DNA from: Dicyema japonicum
Lineage: Eukaryota; Dicyemida; Rhombozoa; Dicyemidae
NCBI GenBank assembly: GCA_011109175.1
Contig: RDEW01000021.1
Span: 383,080-447,079 of the forward strand
DNA: 64,000 nucleotides
Direction of reading: 5' to 3'
Made by a program: the position numbers and the translations under genes. Positions within the stretch are counted from its first letter, which is position 1, and each line of letters starts with the position of its first letter. Shown piece by piece: positions 1-11,268 of this stretch. The notes under the pieces were generated by a model that was given only the letters and a program-made list of their open reading frames with translations, was not told the origin of the DNA and made no database searches.

Positions 1-3000
1 ACTCACAACATTCACTATGAATATTACAGTCTTGGGGAGTATTTGGACCACAACAAAGTTTTTTGGTTGATAAACGTAGACAATTATGTGTGAAGTTGAC
101 TTACGTAAGACTGAAGTACAGGAATTGTTAAAACAATCCCAAAATCAGATATTTAATAACGGAAAACTTGACTTTTCCCTTAGAACCAAGGGAAAGAGAC
201 TGGAGTGCCTTATTACTAAAGTTATAAATCAGTGTTTGAAGAACTGTCAATTCGCCAATGAACTGATAACATCCCTTAAACAGTGGATTCAGTACTACGA
301 CCAGTTTGATTTTAACTACAACGAGCTCTCATCCAAATTAGAACTCGTGGTTGAGCCATCCAAGACTTTGCAAGGATTGAAACGACAGCAAATTGAATGC
401 GATGTAATTTGTCTGTAGATTGCAGGAAATTTTGCAAGGCTTCAGAGACTTGAAGTCAACTGTGGAGAATTTGAAGATAACCAGCTCACTAATGTCAGTT
501 CACATGCCATCTGATGCGACTGTGGCTTATAAAGACGAACTTAAAGGGTGTGATGCTCTTTGTAGTGAATTTTCCTGCAAACTGAATAATACTATACATC
601 TTGTCCGAGACGCAATGTCAGCACACATATCTGTTATATTTGGTGGATATTCTAGGTGGAGGATGAGTTGAATGACGTAGGTAATATTCTCTCAAGAATA
701 TACGATAAGACACAAAAACTTGATTTGCACAAAAATAAGTTACTCCAGAATTCCGAAATATTGTACTATTACCAGGAGATTGAGGTTACTGGTTTATCTG
801 ATCGCAGGAACTGGAGTCCATGACTGTTTCCGCCAAGAAGACCTTAAAAGTGATATTCTCTAAGATCCCCGTGGAGGACCAGAATTATATTGACCGTAAG
901 TCTATTAATATTGATTATAATGTCTGTTACACATATTTCTACTATAGAACTGAATGAAAAGAACGACATGATTGCTACGATTGATGCGAGTCTGGAGGAA
1001 CTGAAGACCGCCATGCAAGTCATCCTCAAAAACATGAATGAATTTTACGATAAATATCACCATGTGGAGTCGCTAGTTGAAAATTTGGACTCTCAGCTTG
1101 ACAGATTCAGTGAGCTTTATTCGAGTGACATTTCATCTCAATTGGGCACTCTGGAGGTTGTAATGGTTGTTATTTCAGTCATTTTCTGCTTACTTTGATG
1201 AGATTGAAAGTGAATACGGGCTTTTGAAGGAAATTTCTGACAATTCTTCCTGTTTTTTGTCCAACATAAATAAATTTGAAATTGACGAAAAGTGCCTCTC
1301 AATTGGGACTGCATTGTCCAAGTTGAAAAATGAATATGTCACCAAACTGGGCAACTATCGACTACTCTTCAGCCAAATGGACTTAATTCACGGCGAAATC
1401 AATGTATTAGCAGGATTGATTCCTTAGAATTTACTAGAATGGCTGCAAGATATTGAACCTGACGTTGAGACAGTAGTGGGGACAGAGTCTGATGAACAAA
1501 ATGTAGTAAAACTGCTTGAGGGCACAAATGTAGTGATATTAAGCATTTCTAAAGGATATAAGGAAAATGATTTTGCCCAGATATAACAAAGTGAACAGTT
1601 TGACATTGGAGACTGGTCACATGCTCAAAATGGCTGAGGCAAACGATATCGAGGACTTTGCGAGGTCGGTAGAGGACGTTGATATGAGGTTTTCTGATAC
1701 CTTAAAGACAATCTCCGATCGTGAAGTTTGCCTGCAAGTTATTTGTAGTACCAACTCCAAATCCAGGCTATTAACTACGGTCACATAATGAAGGCTTTGG
1801 AGGAGGCTAATAAGTGGATAATAACAACGTTGGATGTGATCTCTTCTATCCACTCAAATGTAGACGACATTCAAAGTATTGAAATCGACCTTTATAGAAT
1901 CAAGGTAAGTGGAAGTGATCACATTATAGAATATATTTGTGGAGGTTGAGGCACATGAGGGAAATATGGAACGAATCAAGGAGTCGGCCTCTGTGTTCTT
2001 TAATGATGGCTCAGAAAACCAATCCGCAGTTTCTCAGATCAATTCACTAGACAAAAATTGGGAGGAGCTAAAAACGCTGTGTAAACAGAAAATTGAATTT
2101 TTGAAATCAGCGATTGACAAAGTTTGCTTGCTAAGTAATCAGATTTCTAACATTGACGAAAGAATATCACATTTGTCGTACCTTCTGGATAATATCAATC
2201 TGGAATTCGAAAATTTGGGAGATTACTCCTGCACAATTACCTCGGCTGAATGTCAGCTGGATGAAATTAACGTGAATTTGTATTTATTCTAGAATATTCT
2301 GGATAAATTGAAAAAAATGGGCGAAAACCTTGAAGACTTGAAATCCTTTGAAACCCCAAACAAGGTAGAATTAACAACACATTTTAGACAAAATCGGTTT
2401 ATGAACGATATGACGTTACTTTGGAGGTTGTCAACAACAAAAAGGTCAGATTTGGCTGTATTTTAGAAACTGACTGAGGAGAATATTAAGAGGATTGAGG
2501 AATATCAGAAGACCTGTCTTGATTTTGAGGAAATTCTAAAATCGTTGGAGGTGAAAATTGGTGGATACAAACCTCCCAGTTTTCTGTATGAGAGAAACAA
2601 AAATCAACTGAAGGAACTCGAGGTTAACTGTGATGTTTAGTTGAGGAATTTCGGGAGATTATTTATCAAAACATAGCCAAAAAGAATAACCTCGAGGAGA
2701 TTGTCATTAAAATGCGTTATTATGGGAGGAAGGGGGACGTTATTGCTATAAACAACTCATTTGATTACTACAATCGGAATTTCTCCAGAATATCTGATAT
2801 TGTTGACAATCGTATTCGGAATGTGGCTAAAATATCCCCGATTGCCCTGAAATTTAAGAACCAGTATGATGCCATACTATCGTGGATTAACGGAAAGAAG
2901 GATGAACTGAAAACGGCTAACCAACAGAAACTCAGTGTTGAGGATCTGGAGGTTCTTCATTCAGAACATCTTGTTTGTCCATTAAAAACTAATTTAAGGC

Positions 3001-5298
3001 ATTTCACGACGGTTTGGTAGATAAACAGGACGAGTATGACAAAGTTAGGTTGTCAGTCCGCAAAATGATTGACGTCTCCCCAAAATCAGACAAATCTACG
3101 TTTGTGGACTTTCTTACTACAATAACCTCTGCCTGGCATTCTCTAATCGGACTTTCATTTCAACGGTTTAAGATCTGATTTACCACAGACAGCGAATCCT
3201 CGACGAGGCCATTACAGTCGGGGGAAGTCTTTCAGATGCTCTGTCTAACAACTTCTCATGGATGATGTCTACCCTTAAGAAGCTACAATTGGAATACGAG
3301 AATTACTATGGCTGTTCAGAGTACATAAGCTCAATGCTGAATAATTGTCAAGTTTTTATATTTTTTACTCTAGATTATAAAACATGATATTGAACAGAGA
3401 CAGAAAATTCTCAGCCTTCTACGAGACAAGATCAATCAAATCGGGGACGTTAATTCAGCTTTCGACAGTTTTGAGGTGGGAAAATACGAAGATATGCTCA
3501 CTTTATGGTCGCAAATACAGAATACTGCAGCCAAAAACTTTATAAATCTAACAGAAGCTCACAAGGAGGTTATATATGAGATCACACTCCAGGTACTACA
3601 ATTTGAGACAAAATTGGATGAAATGAACTCTTTTCTTGATAAGAAACGAGAAGTCATTGATATGAGGATAAATCTGTCGGATACTTCGAGCGATGCCTTG
3701 GAAAGAAGAATTGGTGTGTTTAAGGTGTCCGATGAGGTTATTCCTAGAAAATAGAAGATGAGTTTAGCCGTTATAAGGACAACTTTAATGTCCTCGTGTC
3801 TGAGGGTACGGAGATTATTAGTAAGTGCAATGATGAGTCCGCCAATGAGTTGTCCAAGATTGTGGATTCCTTCATTGATAATTGGAATGAGGTCAGTTTT
3901 GTAGTCATGCTAGACTGAGTCCTTGGTTTCCCTCAGGAAGGGTCAAATGTTGAAGACTATTGGGGATAGAAAGGAGAGGATTAAGCATATTAACAGTCTC
4001 TATGAAGAACTTGCTGCTTTGAAAGCAGAAATAACAGACATTGACCATAATTTCAACTATAATGCCTCATTCTCCCAATTAATGACCATTAGTGACAGAT
4101 TGAAGGTACTATTGGGGAGTACTCTTAGGAAGTCGAGAATAAAATGAAAAATAAGCGTGAATCAGTGGAGGCTGTGATAAGGAAGGATTTAAGGCACAAT
4201 CCAAGTAGCTTTGAGATTAAAAGTAACGTTGGTCGATTCCGAACGAATGGTGTGGCTAAAATAGACAGTTTGTGGAAGGATAGTTGGACGAGGATTTCAG
4301 AGTTGAATAGACAGCTAAAGAAGCTCATGGTAAAACGGGGAGAGGTGGTTTTAGTGTTTATAGCAGATTGAGAAGTTTGATAACTTTTCAGTCCAGGAGT
4401 GGCTGAGTGGTCTCAAGGGGAAAATGAGTCGAAAGAATTTTACCTTCAATAGTCTATTTAACAAAATTGACAAAAATCAGGACGGAGTGATTGATCGGAC
4501 TGATTTCACTATGACGATTCTTAAACTCTGTGGGACTTTGGTGTTACTAGTAGTTCCTACGTGGACTAGTAAAAGTGAGTTGGAGCGGGTCTGGTCTTTA
4601 ATGAAGTATAAACCGCGGGAGGGAGTCAGGCTTCAAAGATTTGTGGACGGTTTTGGAACCCTCGCGAATATTGTAGATTTTTGTGTTAGTCGTAATAGAA
4701 GAGGAAGGAGCGCACTGTAGACTCTGAAATTGACGTGATCTCTCAAAGATGCACGTGTCCGAAGAAGTTTAGTATTCACAAAGTGGGGGAAGGCGTTTAT
4801 AAGGTCTAATTTATTATTATTGATAGTTTGGAGACTCAAGTATTAAAAGACTCGTTCGCATAACTCCCAGTGCTGCTATGGTCAGAGTGGGAGGAGGATG
4901 GTGTCCCCTCCAGGACTTTCTGGTTCGCTACGACCCCTGCCAATGTAGTGAATTTTACTTATTTTTAAGTGAAGCGGCGCACTACGAGTAATAAATCCAT
5001 CCCTGAGAGTGTGGACAGCGCAGAATCTGTAGAAAACAAACTGGTGGTAATTCTTTGTTATCGGTAGAAACAAAATGTTGGTTCAGCTCAGCTGAAATTT
5101 CAGAAAAAACTGATTAGGGATTTTAAACCCACTTCTGGTGTTTCGTCTGTGAATACAAAAACAAGTTAAATGTTATATTATTAATCAGAATCGAGTAATC
5201 CCTCCGCTGTGAGTGTACGGTCACTTGCTCGACCGTCGGCAAGTGTGCGTCTTAATTCTCCTATTCCTCCTAAAAAGAGATCTAACGATTCTCGTTGA
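1..5298 (+). CDS. MACF1/DST: Spectraplakin (MACF1/dystonin/Shot/VAB-10 type), C-terminal half, 5' end outside window
   Basis: Giant cytolinker joining actin, microtubules and intermediate filaments; only the rod and C-terminus are here. About 4.4 kb encodes Glu/Lys/Leu-rich helical exons typical of spectrin repeats. Near 4460-4500 lies a canonical EF-hand loop (DKNQDGVID). A second EF-hand near 4580-4650 keeps the helices but has lost the acidic loop residues. At 4735-4960 there is a clear GAS2-related (GAR) microtubule-binding domain: RCTCPKKF, then YKFGDS, RLVRI and MVRVGGGW, ending in FLVRYDPC. The order EF-hands-GAR-basic tail is diagnostic of spectraplakins. The tail is Ser/Arg/Pro-rich and ends at TGA 5296-5298, reached by splicing a 24-nt intron (5165-5188); without that splice a TAA at 5167 ends the protein earlier. 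Exons are joined by GT-AG introns of about 21-28 nt (for example 404-425). Confident on family; individual repeat boundaries were not counted. Confidence 0.9.
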
Positions 5299-5776
5299 TT
5301 TATTTTTTAACTTTTCGGCATTTTATTGATTTTTTCATTTTATTTCTTAGTTTGATTAATCATTGAAATTAATACTCGTGGAATGTTAGTTAAGTAACCC
5401 CGGGATCAGTAACTTGTAGGAGACCAGCGTCTATTAACTAGGACGCAGAAAATGCCGGTCGCTAACATGGATCGCTCAGTCTTGGCATTTACTAGGATGT
5501 CCTTCTGAACTGGTCTTAACTATCTAACTCGGAATGTTCAATGTGGTATCTCGAGTGATCATAACTTTATTGTGAGACTTCAAGGATATCTTTGGTCTGC
5601 CATTTTTGGAAAACGTTAAGGATTATCAAAAGTCTTATCCACAGTGATGTCAGAGGTGCATCCCCTATAGTCTACCTGCAAACTTGTGAAAGAGCTAATA
5701 AACTTCTCCCATTCACTACATGTAAAGCAATGCAGACCAAAGCCCGCACCCCAGACTTCTTTGGACAAAGCTATTT
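5299..5776. other. Intergenic, no gene seen
   Basis: AT-rich stretch directly after the spectraplakin stop, then about 350 bases of mixed sequence. No reading frame with recognisable protein similarity. Probably 3' UTR followed by decayed repeat sequence. Confidence 0.4.
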
Positions 5777-5925
5777 ATTTATAACCCCGTGATCACCGAG
5801 AAAGAAAGACAAATAAAACGCAAGCCAGTTAGGTGATCCCAGTCAGACGTCTCCCATTGTTCCCACTACCGTACGAAATACCCTTCTTTCATCCCTGCAG
5901 AGGAATCCGATTGAGGAAGGGAGAA
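5777..5925 (-). repeat. Interspersed repeat D (LINE-like 3' end)
   Basis: Begins with a TTTATTTAT tract, then an ACCCCGTGATCACCGAG block, GTTAGGTGATCCCAG and CTCCCATTGTTCCCACTACC. The same ordered blocks recur at 28945-29090, 29523-29600 and 57545-57725. Read on the minus strand the unit ends in an AAATAAA-type tail, as expected for the 3' end of a non-LTR retrotransposon or its SINE. Confidence 0.6.
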
Positions 5926-5951
5926 AATAAAAAAAACATAAGCTTAGCGTA

Positions 5952-6299
5952 ATGTCTTATGGCTCACATGAAATTGTGTCACCCAATCCGGATAGAGCTA
6001 TCAATTTCTCTCACTATTTGGGACTTTCCTTAACCTATGTGCCTCCGACTTCTGGTGTCATCATTGTTCTGGACAGAGCTATTACTCAAGGAGAGTGTCG
6101 GGATCACATATTTAGTTGGCTTGATACACTTACTTGGTGTTCTTGTGATTTCTTTAATAAAATAGTTAAAAATGGTTATACTCTATTGCAGGCATTTCAA
6201 ACAAAGGATTGTTGTACAGTCGACGACATTGGGGACCGTGTCATTAAAATGAGACAATCAGAGAAAAACAACGGATATCTGTCAATGGCGTCAAAATGA
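5952..6299 (+). other. Unrecognised open frame of 115 codons
   Basis: An ATG-started frame encoding about 115 residues with no domain I recognise, lying between two retroelement fragments. Composition is neither strongly helical nor membrane-like. It may be a decayed transposon segment or chance; I assign no function. Confidence 0.2.
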
Positions 6300-6589
6300 T
6301 AGACCTCGGTTATGAGTGTTATACTTGGGCAGAGACGTCCATACGCTGACAGGTCTCGGTTATAAGCGGTTATGAACGTCCCTTATATACGAACGTTCCC
6401 AGAACAACGATACTGAGTACGGGGTGCGTGCTCCCACGTATTTGGAGTAGCATTGGTATTTACTTCTAAATGATGTAGCTTAAGTTCATAACATGATACA
6501 TTGGCGATAATTTTAAAAATTTAAAAAAACAATAAATTTTATCTTGTGGAATCCCCTTATAAAGCACAGCGCACATTGACTCCGTTAGA

Positions 6590-7590
6590 ATGCTTATTCA
6601 ACCTCTACCCACCTCACTGTCCTTAACCAAATTATCCTTCAAGACTTTAACACAAACCTCGCCACCTCAAAACCGTCGTTTGCTCGGTCGATTTACTAAA
6701 GGCCTTCGACTCTGTCTCCGGAAAATCCTACCCGAAAATTGTTTGGCCTCTCCATCAATTTTGATCAGTTTCAAGATTACTACCCAATGGCACAAGGTTC
6801 CCTTTTATCACCCGCCTTATTTAACTTAAACATGTCCGATTTACCAAACCCGATAAAGACGACTTTTCTGATGACCTATTAGTCGGATCCCGGACCAAGA
6901 TCTCCTAAAGGCATCAGAAAGACTACAAGAATACCATCACAAGATTCAAACTTGGCTAAGTTATAGCAGGCTTGACATATTTACTGAGAAATCATCTTTG
7001 TCCTTATTAACCTCAGGCAAACGACTTGGACAAATGACCGTGGATATATTTATCAACCAAACTGAAATACCTCTCACAAAAAAACTGAAAATTCTTGGGA
7101 TCACCTTCGTACACATGTCTTATTCTTCTCATGTCGAAGGCATCTCTAAAAGCTTCTTAAGAAATCTAAGAATAATCAAATCTATTTTCTGTCTGCTATG
7201 CCTGTGCTTCCTGGGAAATCAACATGTCTTGGACCAACGAACAGAAAATCAGCGACATTTAGTATCTGCCAGCCATTTATATTGTAATCTCGGGAAACTA
7301 GAAAAACTACTTCCCTTGTCACTTGTAGACCTTATCAAACAAAATGGGAAAGGATTTGCTGCCCTCTGCAGGCAGTGCAACTCCCAACAGTACACAATCA
7401 GGACGTGTCTTACGAGATGGGTATACATCACCCCTCTTTAATTTACATTCCCCAAATCATCCCACCAAGCTGCGTTTGGTCTCTGAAGACACACAAGGAG
7501 AGGATGAGAAATCTGATTGAGGCTGTCGAGATCACTTAATTAATTTATGTACCTAATATTGGTGTTCTTGGGGGTAATAATCTTCCGTTA
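6590..7590 (+). mobile_element. LINE-B copy, decayed reverse transcriptase and 3' end
   Basis: Pieces of one RT can be followed through several frameshifts: a KAFDS-like motif A remnant near 6700, QGSLLSPALFNL (motif B) near 6800, a DDLL relic of the catalytic YADD near 6870, then KILGITF near 7090, the usual post-catalytic block of jockey/CR1-like LINEs. The 3' end (7480-7560) carries ACACAAGGAGAGGATGAGAA followed by GAGATCACTTAATTAATTT. The same ending is found in reverse orientation at 41850-41940 and, more diverged, 29810-29930, which defines this LINE-B family. Many stops; not functional. Confidence 0.7.
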
Positions 7591-8385
7591 AGAAGAAAAG
7601 GACACTTGGAACATTAGAAATGTAGTCTGATTCTACACTCAAAATACCTCCAAGTTGGGATACCTGGCATCAGTTCATGCCTTCCTGAAAAGTTTACAAA
7701 GTTCAGAAAGTTTTCAACGAGGATTATGACAATGTTCGGCTCCATCTATGTGTGAACAGTTGTTTTTCTTTCAGAGCTTGTCGTCCCTAATCAAGGTCGA
7801 AAGTGCTAACAAATTTCAGCTGAAAAATTGTCATGAAAAAAAGACACCTCAGGATAAATATCAAAAAGTGAAAACAAAAATTTTGAATGTTTAACACATT
7901 TTTATATTTGGCGCTGTGGAGCGTAGTAGACTTGCAAATTATTAAATACACTTCAATAAGATTACGGTTTTTTCAAAATTGTTAGTGTCCCCTGCTTTTA
8001 TACTCAAGGTACCTCGGAGCTTTTTGAGTTTGGCATGCCTGCTCTGGTGGTTAGCCAGTTTTGAAAGTCCTAAAAATGGGGCTTAGAGAGGATTTATTGT
8101 ATAACTACATTAGGGATTCTTCTCAGCCGATTCCCCCCTCTACGGGCTCAACCAGCTTATTTTTCCAGCTCCAAGGTGGATACATACAAATACAAATCAA
8201 GAACATTTACGAAGTTCTAACTATTCATCCCCCGCAATTTTTCCTCTCACAAAAAATAGAGATCAACTAGTTTCACGGACGGCTACTCAGCGTGGCCAGG
8301 CGTTCCAGGACAAAGACTTTCCCCTTACCGTGAAGTATCAATATAAAAAAGCAAATTTTATTAAAAATGAAAATATAAAAGAAAA
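7591..8385. other. Intergenic, no confident gene
   Basis: Mixed AT-rich sequence. A 69-codon open frame at 8061-8270 (+) has no recognisable similarity and lies just downstream of the CSL gene on the opposite strand. Nothing else is supported. Confidence 0.35.
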
Positions 8386-9806
8386 TCAAATAAATGAGAT
8401 TTTTTTCGAGAATTCTTCAAACGAGAATAGCTTATTGGAAAACCCACGAGGCTCAATAACCAAACGGTCAATCCCTTTACGATAGCAGAGACAAAAGCCC
8501 GTATCATAGGTAACAACATCAGGCAGACACATTAAAATTCTCGACCACATCAACACAAAATACAAACCTGAATAGCCCTGTTTACCAGTCCAACCATACT
8601 AGAGTCCACCATTCCAAACATTTCATTCCGAGATCGAAAAACAGTCGGCAGTCTTACATTCTCAATACAAAGCACGTGGTAAGGAGTGAAATAATGTCCA
8701 ACTATTGCCAATATTCCGTCAGAAAACATCCAAATGACCTAAAATACATATTTAAAGGACATCGTCGATGATCACGGCTGGCATAGAAATGTGCGGGAAG
8801 ACGACTGGGTTGGAATGACAGAAGCTAAAGCCAATGACGTCCACAATGGAGATCACCCAGACAGAATCCTTAGAGCTCTTCGGCAACTATCAATACAACC
8901 GATAAGTCAAACAAATGCTGGCTTGGAATTGGAATTTGATAGGTAGTCGTTGGTCCCCTCGAGTCTGAGACAGCACCGGTTAAGTTGAAGAAGCATATCG
9001 TCCTCATCCTCATTGGTAGTCTCAACCTTTTCAACGATCATTGCTGGGAAAGAAGCGCCAGTTTGTAGGCAGACGACTTTAATTCGATTTCCATAACGAA
9101 TGGGTCCCTCCATTACTTCAAATGAGTCCCCGTCAGGCTGATCTTTCACTTTGGAGGAATTTTGAAACAAATTTACGGAGATATATGGTGAAGGGAGACC
9201 ATTCATCCGCTCCAAAGGTGATCCCAGACTCAGTACAGTGGAGATACCTTGGGAGAGAATGCTGAGGCTTCTGAAGAATTGATATTTGACATGTGGAGGT
9301 CACATTGCCTGGAAATTAAGTCACACTAACTTTCATGATTCTTTTGGTGGGCCTTCTTTGAGGGTTTGGAGACAATCCTCAGATTTCGAGTCGAAAAATG
9401 CATAATTTTGTTTTCTAGTTGCACAATATCAAAGTTGAGGCACGTATGCCTTATTGGGATCTCGTCTGACACGTGCATGCTTTTTAGTTGGCATTTTAGA
9501 TTACTGGGGAGTTAGTGATGGCGAAACTAGTTGAAGTTGCAGATATATGCGTTGGAGGTGTCCCCGATGGTACAGACTCCGAGAAAACGTCCATTTTGAT
9601 TCAACCTGTCAAATGAATCTACAAATTTGTAGGACTTCCACTTTTCGCCGACAAGGAAAATACATGGGGGTGGAACGAGGAACCTTAGTAGTTGTATATC
9701 GATACCTTCTCTCCGAGCCGTATGACTTTTGGATTGTTGAGGGATTTATAATGTAAACTGTATAAAATGATGCCGAGAAAAAATAATTATGTAAATCATC
9801 TATCAT
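8386..9806 (-). CDS. RBPJ: CSL / Suppressor of Hairless / RBPJ transcription factor
   Basis: DNA-binding effector of Notch signalling. Splicing minus-strand exons across miniature introns (22-28 nt) gives a collinear match. First the N-terminal beta-trefoil/RHR-N signature QKSYGSERRFLVPPPC with its DNA-contacting KSYG..R and PPPC residues (a 22-nt intron falls inside it). Then HVSDEIP and IVSKPSKK, RYLHCTESG..F.ADEW, GPIRYGNRIKVVC and QLNRC..L, and a C-terminal IPT/TIG part (DSVWVISIVDV...VGHYFTPYHVLCIENV). The predicted start at 9806 sits only about 23 residues before the QKSYG motif, so the protein lacks the long N-terminal extension of many animal CSLs. One exon junction near 8540-8570 cannot be joined with a normal intron without losing frame, which may be a sequence error. 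Stop at 8386-8388. Neighbours are unrelated. Confidence 0.85.
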
Positions 9807-10038
9807 TGTCCACCAGTTATTATTCTTTTTATAATAAATTAATTTAAATGGATAATTTTATTTTATTTAAAAATTAATTTTTAAATTTGTGGAGCCGTTT
9901 TTTAAATTGTTTAGTTAAATTCTGATGTCCCTGGGTATTTTTATGTGTGTATCGCCTTAAGTCGATTATAGGAACCTGAAGTACCTTTTAATCATTTACC
10001 CAGTTATATTTTCCACGCTGCTCAAAAACACTTGTTAT

Positions 10039-10383
10039 AATGAACGACATTGAGATCTTGGATAGAAGAATCATTAATCAAAAGAAGAGTTATACAGAGC
10101 CTTTGGCTGTCTGGAAAGCTTCTACGTTTCCTTCTGTTTGCGCTCTAGTATATTTACTCCTCTTTTACGCATAGATTTGAGGGTTGTCTTTCTCTCAGAA
10201 AATAGATCACAACATTTTCCTATAGGAGAAATAGAGAAAGGCAGCAACTTAGTTTGCTCTTTGGAGGAGTCTGTATTAGGTCCTTGGGTTTTGACGTTTC
10301 ACAAGTGTCACATTTCTCTTGTACTCGAATATTCGAGTTTGACATCAAAGGCTTCTTTTGTACCTTTAGCAGTGGACTTATGA
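10039..10383 (+). other. Possible small multi-exon gene, unidentified
   Basis: An ATG at 10039 opens 44 codons ending in a hydrophobic YLLLFYA stretch, followed by a second open frame up to a TGA at 10381-10383. GT...AG pairs of intron-like size occur (for example 10151-10177), but I found no splice combination that is open throughout, and I recognise no family. It lies between the CSL promoter side and a hAT relic. Confidence 0.2.
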
Positions 10384-10404
10384 GGTTGTTCTCTTTCTCG
10401 ACCT

Positions 10405-10809
10405 CATCCAGCCTTTACTGAATTACAAACTTATTGATTTCCTGAATAGCGACATGACAAGATTTCCTCATTCATTTATCAGACAGGGACGATCACTCGC
10501 TCAACAACACAAAGGAATGTCTCTTGAAATCAATTACCGGCAAAGATTATCAATGTTGGGTCTAATTGTCGATAGCGCAACTCGCATTTCCTAATCAACG
10601 TCGTTTNCATCCAGCCTTTACTGAATGACAAACTTATTGATTCCCTGAATAGCGACATGACAAGATTTCCTCATTCATTTGTCAGACAGGGACGATCACT
10701 CGCTCAACAACACAAAGGAATGTCTCTTGAAATCAATTGCCGGCAAAAATTATCAATGTTTGGTCTAATTGTCGATAGCCCAATTCGAATTTCCGAATCA
10801 ACGTCGTTT
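10405..10809. repeat. Direct duplication of about 202 bp split by a single N (10607)
   Basis: The segments 10405-10606 and 10608-10809 are near-identical and meet at the N. Both contain the same piece of hAT transposase C-terminus (minus strand). Most simply an assembly join with an unmerged overlap. Confidence 0.85.
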
Positions 10810-11110
10810 AAACAATTACGTTTATGTGTTTTGATATTTGCTAATGCTGAAAATCCAAGTTCACATATGTATAAGTAGTAGAGAACATCAATAATATTTT
10901 CAACCCCTCGACAGCTCATTTCATAAACTTATCTCTGACTTTCAGCCAAAATGAATCAAGTTCCATTTCAGAATACTCGATGTCCTTCACATGAAAACAA
11001 TTCATACATTTCATGTCTTGGTTCATACATTCGTTATAAAACTTTTCCTTGAAAGCTAACGAATTTCAGAACGCCTTAATAGATTTGAATATTTTGATCC
11101 CATTTTTGAA
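10608..11110 (-). pseudogene. hAT (ZBED5/FAM200-like) transposase C-terminus, decayed
   Basis: On the minus strand the region reads ELDSFWLKVRDKF, then AVEGLKILLMFSTTY, then CELGFSALANIKTHKRN and a LSTIRPNI segment. This is the order of the hATC dimerisation domain in ZBED5-type transposases (FW...YP.L...A..ILL.F.TTYLCE.GFSAL..IKTK.R). A TGA and a one-base frame change separate the blocks, so the copy is dead. The other half of the same kind of protein occurs at 35815-36560. Confidence 0.75.
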
Positions 11111-11268
11111 TATTTTGAATCACCTGAGAAGCAATTAATTCCGCAAGAGTATAACTGCATTTAATGTAGTTATAGGACAATTTGAAAGTTTTTCCAAAGG
11201 CACAGGTCACTTGATTTTGCTTTTAGTAGCTCATTAAAATATTCAATAGGTGTGGTTTAATACAAAAA

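Noticed and set aside
4633-4839. Minus-strand frame opposite the spectraplakin GAR region
   Set aside because: Sense strand encodes a strongly conserved domain; the antisense frame is incidental.
5952-6299. 115-codon frame as a real gene
   Set aside because: No recognisable domain, no intron-exon continuation, and it sits between transposon fragments; kept only as a low-confidence entry.
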